Assembly (NCBI GenBank): GCA_964432875.1
Contig: CAYSPJ010000132.1
Coordinates: 1-13,944 of the forward strand
Length of the DNA: 13,944 bases
Direction: 5' to 3'
DNA from: JACJYE01 sp964432875
Lineage (GTDB): Bacteria > Bacteroidota > Bacteroidia > Chitinophagales > Saprospiraceae
The notes beneath the pieces are model-generated. The model did no database searches. It was given only the letters and a program-made list of their open reading frames with translations, and was not told where the DNA came from. Made by a program: the position numbers and the translations under genes. Each line of letters begins with the position of its first letter. The first letter of the stretch is position 1. This document shows, piece by piece, positions 7,749 to 13,860 of this stretch.

Positions 7749-10700
7749 TTACTGCAGCACTTTATCCTTCAACTGCAAAAAATTGCCGGGGGCGATATAA
7801 TGCAACCGCCGCACGTTTTGCGCTTCGTAAGACTCGACCACCATCTTTGCCGGGCCAAACTCGGGTTTCTTTTGAAAAACGACAAAGCCCTGCTGGCAAT
7901 CCTGCAATTTCACCCCCCGTACGTAAAGCATGGAGAAGTCTTTGCTCGCCAGCGCGATCTGCGCATTTTTGATGACCGAATCATAGATGACCACATCGCT
8001 CTCTTCCCCAACGCTCAGGCCCTTGTCAGCGTTGCCTTCCATCCGGCAGTTTTTGATATTGACGATGCTGCCGGAGAAGTCCATGCCGTCATTCCCGGTG
8101 CGCAAAAACTGGCAGTCTTCCACAATACCTTTAGAAAAATCGGCATCGAAGGCATCGAAGGGCGTATCGCTGAAGCGGCAGTGCCGCAATTCAAATTCCG
8201 ACCCAAAAATATTGAGCGCATCTTCGCAATGGTTCTTGCGGAAGGCACAGCGGTAGAGGCGCACATCCGATTCGTAAAAGGTGACCGCCCCGGTCAGCTC
8301 CCAGCCGCCGGATTTGAGCGTATTCAGCCCCTCAAACCAGACGTTGCTCAAGTTGGACCAGCCCGCGGCCTGCATCACGGTAAAGCTGCCGCTGGCATTG
8401 TCCGAGAATATCTTCACCGGCTGGTCAGCTTCGCCATAGGCCTGCACCGGGGAGAAGGAAATAAAGCTGGCGCCCTGATGCAGCCCCAGCTCGGCGCCGG
8501 CCTCGAAAATGACCTCATAGCCAGGCGGCAGCACGAGGTCTTCATACATTTGGTGCTTCCCGGCGGGGAAGACGATGCGCTGGCCTTCCAACCGGTATGG
8601 GCCGTTGGCGTGCACTGCGGCTTTGCCCAGCAATTTCTGAGCGTCGGTGCGGCCCTCGGGGGCAGCATATTCGAGGATCGGGGCAGCGAAGAGGCTGTCG
8701 GTGCCCAGCGTGCGATAGAAGATAAAGCGGGCATTAGCCGGCAAGCTCAAGCTGTAATACTGAGGGGCAGCCTGGCTTTGCAGCGCCCCTTGCTCCAGGA
8801 AACGCAGCTTGCCAAAGTCGCGTATGATCGAATCGCGCTGCAGGCGCGCCCAATACTTGCGGCTGAGGGGGGCAGGCAAGACCAGCGGCTTTTCCAGCGC
8901 GGCGTCCATCTTTTTTTTGCTGCTGCCATAGCCCGCCACTTCGAGCGGCAAGTTGTGGCGGTTGCGCAACTGTAGCTTGGCCTGGCCAGCCAGCGCGACC
9001 TGGCGATAGGCCAGCAGGCTATGGCCTTCATAAGGCAGGATGAGCGAATGCACATAGCGCCCTTCGCGCTGCCAATCTTCCAGCGAGGGTTTATATCCAG
9101 GGAATTCCATCTGCAGTAGGGCCAAGCGCGCTGCCCAGGCGGGATATAGGCTATCCACCGCCGCCGAAAGATACCCCGGGGAGCTGAGCCGGTACAGCTC
9201 GCGGATGTAAGCCGCCGCGAAAGCCGCATCCATGAACAGGGCTGAAAACACATTTTCTGCCAGTAAAATAGCAGGGTTGAGCGCCCCCTCGCCAAGTATG
9301 GCGTAGCGGGATTCTGGCGGCCCGCCGAAGCCGTCAAAGCCGATGGGCTCCAGCTTGCCGGCGATGGGGTTGTAGTAAAAACGCTGGTTGTGCCAGGCGA
9401 TGCCGTGATAGCCGTTGGTGATGTCGCACAGTGCATAATAGCGCGCCAGGCGCTCCAGGTCAAAGATTTCGGCGGGCGGGATGCGCCCCTGCCGATACTG
9501 CTCCATCAACAGGCGGGCTTGTTGGTATTGGGTGGCCATGGCGGCATCTTCTTCCTGCCAGCGCTTGGCCTTAAAAGCTTCGATCTCTGCCTGATCCCAC
9601 TGCATGGGCGCGTGCCCGGCGCTGGGATGCACGTAGCCATGCGCCGAGAGCTGGCGCTTGATGGCCTGCCAGTAGCCGTCTTCGGAAAATTTCAGGATGG
9701 GGCCTTCGCGCCGCTGGCGTGATTCCACGAGCTGTTTTTCAAAGTGTTCTTCATAAGCATAGATGCCCAGCGATTCCCCGTTGAGCCGCAGCTCGACAAA
9801 GTCGTAGCGCGTGGTGAGCACATCTTCTTTTTTCCACAACTGGTGCAGCAGCCATTCGTGCAGGAAATAGCGCGTGGAGGGGGAGTGCAGCGAAAAGACC
9901 CGCAGGCGGCGCCAGGCGTGGCTCTCCCCCAGCTTGACGCGGAACGACCACTTCTTGCCTTCGAGGTGATCCAGCCAGTCGCCCTTGAGGCGCACGGAAG
10001 CGGACATCAGCCCCGTGCCCTCGCCTTCCAGGCTGGCTTCCACCCAATCGCCATCATCCGTTTCCAGGATGCCGGCCCGTAGGGCTTCTTCCCGCTTCTG
10101 CTTCAGCGCTTGCAGGCTTTCTTTTTTCAAGTACAGGTTCAACACTTCCGGCTGGAAGGCTTCATCCTCGCCAAGCAGCGGCTCGATGAGCAGGTCGTCG
10201 AAAAAAACTGCCGTATGCCCCTCGGCATAGACGTAGACATTGAAATAATCGACGCTTTTACCGTAAGGGATGAAAAAGCGGATTTCCAGTTTCTCCCACC
10301 CACTGCCTTCAAATTCGCTGGGCATGCTTTCCTGGAAGTACTGCTCGGCCTCGCCGCCGATCTGCACGGCCAGCAAGCCGGCATTATGGGGGTTCTTCAG
10401 CCGCCAGGCCGAGGCCTTGTATGCGCTGCCTGGCACCGGCTTTTCCTGGCGATAGCCAAAACCATACTGCGCTTCTCCTGCCGCAGGCAGGTAGCAAGAG
10501 TAGCGCCCGCTGCGCGCTTGGGCATCCGAGCGCAGGCTGGCGCTGCCGAAGTCGATGCCGTCGCGGTACAGCCGGCCGCCGCGCGTTTCCTCCGCCCCGC
10601 AAAAGATGCCGCCTTCCGGCAATTGCTGGTAGGCTTTGCCAGCTGGCCAGAGCGCATAGGCCAAAATGGCTACGGCTAGTGCGGCCAACAGCGCGCTCCA

Positions 10701-10751
10701 CCGTGCCCTGGCTTTTCTCCGCTTACCTTCTGATTGGTCTTTGATAATCAC
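7749..10751 (-). CDS. CotH-family kinase with N-terminal jelly-roll-like and C-terminal beta-helix domains
   Basis: The 1000-residue product begins with a basic stretch (RRKARAR, 11-17) and one membrane helix (about 18-36), giving an N-in, C-out topology. Residues about 50-192 look like a carbohydrate-binding-type beta-sandwich ending in FFDDLLIEPL. The CotH kinase-like region spans about 203-560: VRLKGDWLDHLEGKKWSF (253-270), GIYAYEEHFEKQL (329-341), GPILKFSEDGYW (K354), CDITNGYHG (D443) and LEPIGFDGFGG (D473). By analogy with the spore-coat kinase CotH, D443 and D473 are candidate catalytic and metal-binding residues. Residues about 735-960 form repeated short strands of right-handed beta-helix type (CAFRKNHCEDALNIFG, CRFSDTPFDAFDADF, CQFLRTGNDGMDFSG). 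CotH in Bacillus phosphorylates coat proteins; no spores are expected here. The start is GTG, backed by AAAGGA five bases upstream. The substrate is unknown. Confidence 0.88.
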   Translation of the reverse strand: MIIKDQSEGKRRKARARWSALLAALAVAILAYALWPAGKAYQQLPEGGIFCGAEETRGGRLYRDGIDFGSASLRSDAQARSGRYSCYLPAAGEAQYGFGYRQEKPVPGSAYKASAWRLKNPHNAGLLAVQIGGEAEQYFQESMPSEFEGSGWEKLEIRFFIPYGKSVDYFNVYVYAEGHTAVFFDDLLIEPLLGEDEAFQPEVLNLYLKKESLQALKQKREEALRAGILETDDGDWVEASLEGEGTGLMSASVRLKGDWLDHLEGKKWSFRVKLGESHAWRRLRVFSLHSPSTRYFLHEWLLHQLWKKEDVLTTRYDFVELRLNGESLGIYAYEEHFEKQLVESRQRREGPILKFSEDGYWQAIKRQLSAHGYVHPSAGHAPMQWDQAEIEAFKAKRWQEEDAAMATQYQQARLLMEQYRQGRIPPAEIFDLERLARYYALCDITNGYHGIAWHNQRFYYNPIAGKLEPIGFDGFGGPPESRYAILGEGALNPAILLAENVFSALFMDAAFAAAYIRELYRLSSPGYLSAAVDSLYPAWAARLALLQMEFPGYKPSLEDWQREGRYVHSLILPYEGHSLLAYRQVALAGQAKLQLRNRHNLPLEVAGYGSSKKKMDAALEKPLVLPAPLSRKYWARLQRDSIIRDFGKLRFLEQGALQSQAAPQYYSLSLPANARFIFYRTLGTDSLFAAPILEYAAPEGRTDAQKLLGKAAVHANGPYRLEGQRIVFPAGKHQMYEDLVLPPGYEVIFEAGAELGLHQGASFISFSPVQAYGEADQPVKIFSDNASGSFTVMQAAGWSNLSNVWFEGLNTLKSGGWELTGAVTFYESDVRLYRCAFRKNHCEDALNIFGSEFELRHCRFSDTPFDAFDADFSKGIVEDCQFLRTGNDGMDFSGSIVNIKNCRMEGNADKGLSVGEESDVVIYDSVIKNAQIALASKDFSMLYVRGVKLQDCQQGFVVFQKKPEFGPAKMVVESYEAQNVRRLHYIAPGNFLQLKDKVLQ

Positions 10752-10756
10752 GTCGT

Positions 10757-10761
10757 TCCTT
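10757..10761 (-). promoter_or_regulatory. Ribosome binding site supporting the GTG start of the CotH gene
   Basis: The minus strand reads AAGGA, inside an A-rich run, five bases before the GTG at 10751. No in-frame ATG lies nearby, so this site is the main reason to accept the GTG start and the full basic N-terminus before the membrane helix. Confidence 0.5.
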
Positions 10762-10784
10762 TTTTCTATTCAGCCCGTTAACCC

Positions 10785-10812
10785 CATAGAGACGAGGCAT
10801 GCCCGTCTTTAC
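10785..10812. repeat. Decayed GTAGAGAC-type palindrome between DUF4956 and CotH genes
   Basis: TAGAGACG (86-93 of the 10700s) and CGTCTTTA flank the self-complementary core GGCATGCC, with one bulged base and one G-T mismatch. It has the same outer arms (TAGAGAC and GTCT-TA) as the perfect palindrome at 2405-2438. It abuts the DUF4956 stop codon (10813-10815) directly. It may act as a transcript-stabilising or attenuating hairpin within the operon, or be a relic of an inserted repeat. Confidence 0.55.
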
Positions 10813-11502
10813 TCACACAAACAACTCCGGCTGGTCTACGATAGACAGGCGGGTGGCGGGGGAAAGCTGGCTCAGCTCATTGCGCAGGCGGCTGAGGGCT
10901 TCCAGCGAATCGGCCCGGCAGAGGAAGGACAAATCCAGCCCCTGCTCTAAGGTGTCGAGCCGCTTGAGCTCCACATAAGCCAAGTGCTTAGCCAGGATAG
11001 CAGCGATGCCCTCCAGGTCCTCCTGGTCGGTAGTGATGTTGACGAACAGGCGCCCTTCCTGCTTGGCCATGCCTTTCCCGCTCAAGGTTTTGTGCAAAAA
11101 AAGCAGCGACATGATCAGCGCGAAAGCCACCGTGGCCAAAACAGGCTGATTAGCCCCCCCGGCCAGCCCCAGCCCGATGGCCAGGAACAGGTAGGTCAGC
11201 TCCTCTGGGTCTTTGATCGCTGCCCGATAGCGCACGATCGACAGGGCCCCCACCAAGCCAAGCGATAGCGCGATGGAGGATTTGACGATCGTGATGATCA
11301 ACAAGGTGCCCAGCGCCAGCGGCAGGAAGTTGTTGGCAAATTTACGCCGGCTAGAAACAGCGGTACCAAAGCGGATGTAATACAACCGCAACAGGCTGAC
11401 CAATACCGCCACCGTTAAAATATTGAACAGGAATTCGCCTAATGGCACGTTGTTGGTAAATTCCGTGATGTAGCGCTCTTGAAGCGTTTGTAGCAAATCC
11501 AT
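10813..11502 (-). CDS. DUF4956 family membrane protein
   Basis: The 229-residue product has about four membrane segments (near 22-42, 57-73, 76-90 and 103-136) and the DUF4956 signature around ALSIVRYRAAIKDPEELTYL (86-105), followed by a glycine-rich helix GLGLAGG. A soluble C-terminal region of about 90 residues (140-229) should lie in the cytoplasm and has a ferredoxin-like, ACT-like pattern; that fold is my guess. The biochemical role of DUF4956 is not established, but the family often lies beside VTC-type polyphosphate-polymerase-like and CotH genes, as it does here. It is the first gene after the promoter at 11529-11536, and its stop is 61 bases before the CotH start. A role in membrane transport or in anchoring the complex is inference. 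Confidence 0.88.
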   Translation of the reverse strand: MDLLQTLQERYITEFTNNVPLGEFLFNILTVAVLVSLLRLYYIRFGTAVSSRRKFANNFLPLALGTLLIITIVKSSIALSLGLVGALSIVRYRAAIKDPEELTYLFLAIGLGLAGGANQPVLATVAFALIMSLLFLHKTLSGKGMAKQEGRLFVNITTDQEDLEGIAAILAKHLAYVELKRLDTLEQGLDLSFLCRADSLEALSRLRNELSQLSPATRLSIVDQPELFV

Positions 11503-11528
11503 CCGTTTCGCTTAATAATTGTGAGCGG

Positions 11529-11536
11529 CAAAGATA
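11529..11536 (-). promoter_or_regulatory. Bacteroidota -7 promoter element before the DUF4956 gene
   Basis: The minus strand reads TATCTTTG followed by CC, an exact TAnnTTTG match 26 bases before the ATG at 11502. The start of transcription would fall near 11521-11524, leaving a leader of about 20 bases. There is no clear TTG -33 element at the expected distance, only a T-rich stretch. It is the likely main promoter of the DUF4956-CotH-CYTH-dehydrogenase run. Confidence 0.65.
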
Positions 11537-11609
11537 GGGAAATGATTTGAAGTGGAAAGGGATGTTGACGGTTGGCAGCCAGAGCAAAGTGGCTAGCGCA
11601 GTTGCCGGC

Positions 11610-11640
11610 AATAAAAAAGGCGCTCCGTTGAGGAGCGCCT
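11610..11640 (-). terminator. Strong rho-independent terminator on the minus strand
   Basis: AGGCGCTCC (11618-11626) pairs with GGAGCGCCT (11632-11640) around a 5-base loop. Read on the minus strand, the hairpin is followed by TTTTTTAT, a classic terminator form. No minus-strand gene ends here: the nearest one to the right lies beyond 12453 and is separated by a plus-strand gene. It may insulate the operon promoter or end a short unannotated transcript. Confidence 0.75.
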
Positions 11641-11756
11641 CCTATAAACTATAAACAAACAAAAAACATTAGCGATTTCGAAACTAGGGCATAAACAAGA
11701 GCGCTTTTAAAGGGTTCACCATATGCGCACTTTTTTTCCCTGCCGGAAAAAAACAC

Positions 11757-11764
11757 TATATTTG
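11757..11764 (+). promoter_or_regulatory. Bacteroidota -7 promoter element before the coiled-coil gene
   Basis: TATATTTG is an exact TAnnTTTG match, ending 18 bases before the ATG at 11783. It lies inside a longer open frame that begins at 11723, which argues that the real protein starts at 11783. No TTG -33 element stands out; a run of seven Ts lies about 20-26 bases upstream. Confidence 0.6.
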
Positions 11765-11782
11765 GACGCAACAAAAGACGCC

Positions 11783-12472
11783 ATGGCAGAAAAAAACGGA
11801 CTCCTCTATCGCCTCATTCAAGCAGCGCTGCTCGTAGTGGGCATTATCATCCTTTTGCGCTTCCTGCCGCTGCTGCTGCGTTTCCTTATACCGGCACTGG
11901 CGCTGGTATTGTTGGGGGCAATCATTTTCCTGGTCTGGCAGCAAGTGGAAAAAGCGCGGCAAAAGAAGGCGCTGGCCGGCACTACTGAAGGCCGGATTTT
12001 AGCCCGGATAGATTTTTGTAAGGAACAAACTGCTCAAAATCAGGAAGAACTGGTCCACATTCAGGAAAACATCGAAGACCTGCACCGCCAATTGCAGGCT
12101 GTGGAAGGGCTCACGCCCAACAAACGGCAAGGGCTGCAACGCCTGGCCCGCGAATTTGAAGCGGAACTCCAACTGCGCCAGGCTAAAGCCGCTTTCTTCG
12201 AGCTGGCGCTAAAAAAACTACAAAACGTGCTGCGCAACTCCCAGATTTCTCAAACCCTCGATGTCAAAGAAGAGGAGCTGCGCCGCCTTAAAGAGACCCG
12301 CTACGACGACCTGGCCAGCATGGAAGAGCTGCGCTCCGACCTGGAAACCGAAACGCTTTATCTCGATACAATCGATGAGCTTTCCCTGAAACTGGGCAGC
12401 AGTACTTCACTGGAAAACGCTGTGAAGCTACGCAATGAATTGGAGGAGATGACTAGAGATTTAGAGAGTTGA
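11783..12472 (+). CDS. Membrane-anchored coiled-coil protein of unknown function
   Basis: I do not recognise the family. The 229-residue product has two hydrophobic segments at the N-terminus (about 12-25 and 30-52, separated by RFLPLLLR), then a long, strongly charged, helical region (about 75-229) rich in E, K, L, Q and R with heptad-like spacing, likely a coiled coil. It has no cysteines in the membrane part, no enzyme motif and no export signal other than the membrane helices. The ATG at 11783 is chosen over one at 11723 because the -7 element at 11757-11764 lies between them and the first 20 residues of the longer form look non-native. It is divergent from the DUF4956 operon and overlaps the convergent hydrolase gene by 20 bases. 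A PspA-like or scaffolding role is possible but unsupported. Confidence 0.82.
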   Translation: MAEKNGLLYRLIQAALLVVGIIILLRFLPLLLRFLIPALALVLLGAIIFLVWQQVEKARQKKALAGTTEGRILARIDFCKEQTAQNQEELVHIQENIEDLHRQLQAVEGLTPNKRQGLQRLAREFEAELQLRQAKAAFFELALKKLQNVLRNSQISQTLDVKEEELRRLKETRYDDLASMEELRSDLETETLYLDTIDELSLKLGSSTSLENAVKLRNELEEMTRDLES

Positions 12473-13370
12473 CCTGCCTCTGGGCTGACATTTGAATCAA
12501 CTTGCTCAGCGAATTCAGCAGGAGCTCGCGCTGGTACCAGAGCAGGTCGTGTTTGCGCCCTTCCAGCATCTGCACTTCCAGATAAGCAGCATTAGTCAGC
12601 TTTTGCTGAGCATATTGCGCATTTGAGGGATAAATCAAGCTATCAGCTTCGCCGTGCAGGACAATGGCGGCGCTGCGGATGCGGCTCCACAGGTTAGCCA
12701 TCGAATCCAGTTGTGCCCGGTGAGAAAGCTTCTCTACATTTGCCACGTGGATGGAGCCGGGCAACAGCCAGCGCAACAACCAATTTTCGGTGACGTGGCT
12801 GAACTGATAGGTCTTCTCCTGACCAGGCTCTAGAGCCGCCGATTGCAGCAGCAAGCCGTCAACCAGAGCGGGGAAATCCATGGCGATGCGCGCCGCCACC
12901 GTACCCCCATAACTGGAGCCATGTAAGATGATCGATGGATGGCGCCCCCGCTTCTCTTTAATGATATCAGCAATGAGCGCGGCTTGTTTTTTGACCGAGG
13001 TCTCCGGTTTGCCATAGCCCGAATAACCATAGCCGGGGCGATCGACCGCCAAGAGCTTGGCATGGCTAAGCAAGCTGCTGTCGCGCAGGAAGCTTTTCCA
13101 AAAGGCCGAAGAGCTCGGCGCCCCATGGATAAAGACGACTAAAGGGAGCGAGTCGCTGCCAATCTCCAAATACCGCAGCCGGCGCCCGCCTGATTCGTGA
13201 TAGTTGAAATCTGCCTCATAACCCTGCGGGTTCTGCGCCAAGATTTCCTGGAAGGTGTCGGTGCTGATCCGCATCTCCATAAAATCATAGGCATAGATAA
13301 AAAAAATGGCGGCTACCACTGAGAAATAAAACCGCTTTTTGCGAAACAACACCTTTATTCTGCGACTCAC
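12453..13370 (-). CDS. Membrane-anchored alpha/beta hydrolase
   Basis: The 305-residue product has a basic N-terminus (RRIKVLFRKKRF), one membrane helix (about 14-29) and an alpha/beta-hydrolase fold. Visible motifs are the oxyanion-hole loop HGAPSS (82-87), DRPGYGYSG (110-118), the nucleophile elbow G151-S-S153-Y-G155, the acid D243 in HGEADSLIYP, and H274 in EGRKHD. The S153-D243-H274 triad is complete, so it should be active, probably as an esterase, peptidase or similar, facing the periplasm. The substrate is unknown. The start is a GTG at 13370; an in-frame stop lies upstream and no better ATG is found before the membrane helix. Its promoter is not clear. Its 3' end overlaps that of the convergent coiled-coil gene. 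Confidence 0.9.
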   Translation of the reverse strand: MSRRIKVLFRKKRFYFSVVAAIFFIYAYDFMEMRISTDTFQEILAQNPQGYEADFNYHESGGRRLRYLEIGSDSLPLVVFIHGAPSSSAFWKSFLRDSSLLSHAKLLAVDRPGYGYSGYGKPETSVKKQAALIADIIKEKRGRHPSIILHGSSYGGTVAARIAMDFPALVDGLLLQSAALEPGQEKTYQFSHVTENWLLRWLLPGSIHVANVEKLSHRAQLDSMANLWSRIRSAAIVLHGEADSLIYPSNAQYAQQKLTNAAYLEVQMLEGRKHDLLWYQRELLLNSLSKLIQMSAQRQVNSLNL

Positions 13371-13511
13371 TGAAAAATTATTGAACGATTATACTTAAAT
13401 GGGAACTTTTACTAAAATAATGTGCGAAAAGCCATACACCTCAATGAACGATTTTTCAACACCCAGGGTTTTTATTTCGTTGTTAAATCTATCTTATTTA
13501 TCCGCTTTTCA
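13371..13511. other. Intergenic DNA upstream of the hydrolase, with short repeats
   Basis: This AT-rich region lies between the divergent hydrolase and tRNA genes. It carries a 9-bp direct repeat TGAACGATT (13382-13390 and 13445-13453) and an 8-bp inverted pair TGAAAAAT (13371-13378) and ATTTTTCA (13451-13458). These could be operator half-sites or chance in AT-rich DNA. No coding sequence is visible. Confidence 0.4.
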
Positions 13512-13519
13512 TACCTTTG
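13512..13519 (+). promoter_or_regulatory. Bacteroidota -7 promoter element before tRNA-Arg
   Basis: TACCTTTG, followed by CG, is an exact TAnnTTTG match 27 bases before the first base of the tRNA. The nearest upstream TTG is about 29 bases away, too far for the usual -33 spacing, so only the -7 element is firm. Confidence 0.65.
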
Positions 13520-13546
13520 CGCTGCTTTTACAGTTAACCGCACAAT

Positions 13547-13620
13547 GGTCCCGTAGCTCAGTTGGATAGAGCAACTGACTTCTAATCAGTAGGTCACAGG
13601 TTCGAATCCTGTCGGGATCA
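13547..13620 (+). tRNA. tRNA-Arg, anticodon TCT
   Basis: The 74-base sequence folds as a complete cloverleaf. The acceptor stem pairs GGTCCCG with CGGGATC (one G-U pair), the D stem GCTC with GAGC, the anticodon stem ACTGA with TCAGT, and the T stem ACAGG with CCTGT around loop TTCGAAT. The anticodon loop CTTCTAA gives anticodon TCT, which reads AGA and AGG arginine codons. The 3' CCA is not encoded and must be added after transcription. The discriminator base is A at 13620. A hairpin starts on the very next base. Confidence 0.97.
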
Positions 13621-13651
13621 CAACAAGGAAGCCCGCGCCCCCAAGCGCGGG
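13608..13651 (+). repeat. First copy of a 44-bp direct repeat covering the tRNA 3' end
   Basis: This copy holds the last 13 bases of tRNA-Arg (CCTGTCGGGATCA) and 31 bases of its trailer. It is identical to 13745-13788, 137 bases downstream; the bases just outside each end differ. A tRNA 3' end repeated downstream is the usual form of an integration (att) site, but the two copies here are too close to hold an integrase gene. Confidence 0.85.
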
Positions 13652-13662
13652 CTTCCTTGTTG
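13621..13662 (+). terminator. Long GC-rich hairpin directly after tRNA-Arg
   Basis: CAACAAGGAAGCCCGCGC (13621-13638) is the exact reverse complement of 13645-13662, an 18-bp stem with loop CCCCAA. It starts on the base after the tRNA discriminator. No U-run follows, so it is not a standard terminator, but it is the most likely 3' end signal of the tRNA transcript. Confidence 0.55.
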
Positions 13663-13666
13663 GGGG

Positions 13667-13753
13667 CCCGGCAGGATGAGAAGTTTATCCCGCCCTAGCG
13701 CAGTAGGCCCCCGAGGGGGCCGTCACGGAGCTTGGGCGGGAAAGCCTGTCGGG
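13667..13753. repeat. Three nested inverted repeats forming one potential long hairpin
   Basis: CCCGGCAGG (13667-13675) pairs with CCTGTCGGG (13745-13753, one G-U pair). Inside it TCCCGCCC (13688-13695) pairs with GGGCGGGA (13734-13741), and at the centre GGCCCCC (13706-13712) pairs with GGGGGCC (13715-13721) around GA. The outer right arm is the start of the second tRNA-end copy. The nesting suggests a structured RNA or a palindromic mobile repeat. Confidence 0.65.
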
Positions 13754-13788
13754 ATCACAACAAGGAAGCCCGCGCCCCCAAGCGCGGG
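13745..13788 (+). repeat. Second copy of the 44-bp repeat with the tRNA 3' end
   Basis: Identical to 13608-13651. It carries 13 bases of the tRNA-Arg 3' end and its trailer, but the trailer hairpin is broken after CGCGGG: the sequence turns to GGTTCC, so only part of the 18-bp stem can form. Confidence 0.85.
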
Positions 13789-13803
13789 GGTTCCCCACGC
13801 TCA

Positions 13804-13823
13804 CCCCCCAGCCCCCTAAAGGG
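13804..13823. repeat. C-rich intergenic motif of a kind common in Bacteroidota
   Basis: The sequence reads CCCCCCAGCCCCCTAAAGGG. From memory, motifs of this form (a C-run, AG or TG, CCCCCTAAAGGG) are scattered between genes in many Bacteroidota genomes. It has a small internal palindrome, CCCTAAAGGG. Only one copy is in this window, so its repeat status cannot be confirmed here. Confidence 0.45.
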
Positions 13824-13831
13824 CAATGGCG

Positions 13832-13860
13832 TTGACTTTAGCGCAAAGGCAGATACCTTG
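13832..13860 (+). promoter_or_regulatory. Possible promoter pointing out of the window
   Basis: TTG (13832-13834) and TACCTTG (13854-13860) are separated by 19 bases, the spacing of Bacteroidota -33 and -7 elements. The -7 part lacks one T against TAnnTTTG. Any gene it serves would start at or beyond the right edge. Confidence 0.35.

Noticed and set aside
7800..8975. Open frame of 391 codons on the plus strand, antisense to the CotH gene
   Set aside because: Same reasons: shadow of a well-supported GC-rich gene, with no domain or start signal of its own.
11723..11782. Longer N-terminus of the coiled-coil protein starting at 11723
   Set aside because: The -7 promoter TATATTTG lies inside the extension, and the added residues precede an otherwise normal membrane-protein start.
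13608..13788. CRISPR or tandem-repeat array
   Set aside because: There are only two copies, one inside a tRNA gene, and the spacer is a structured palindrome rather than unique spacer DNA.
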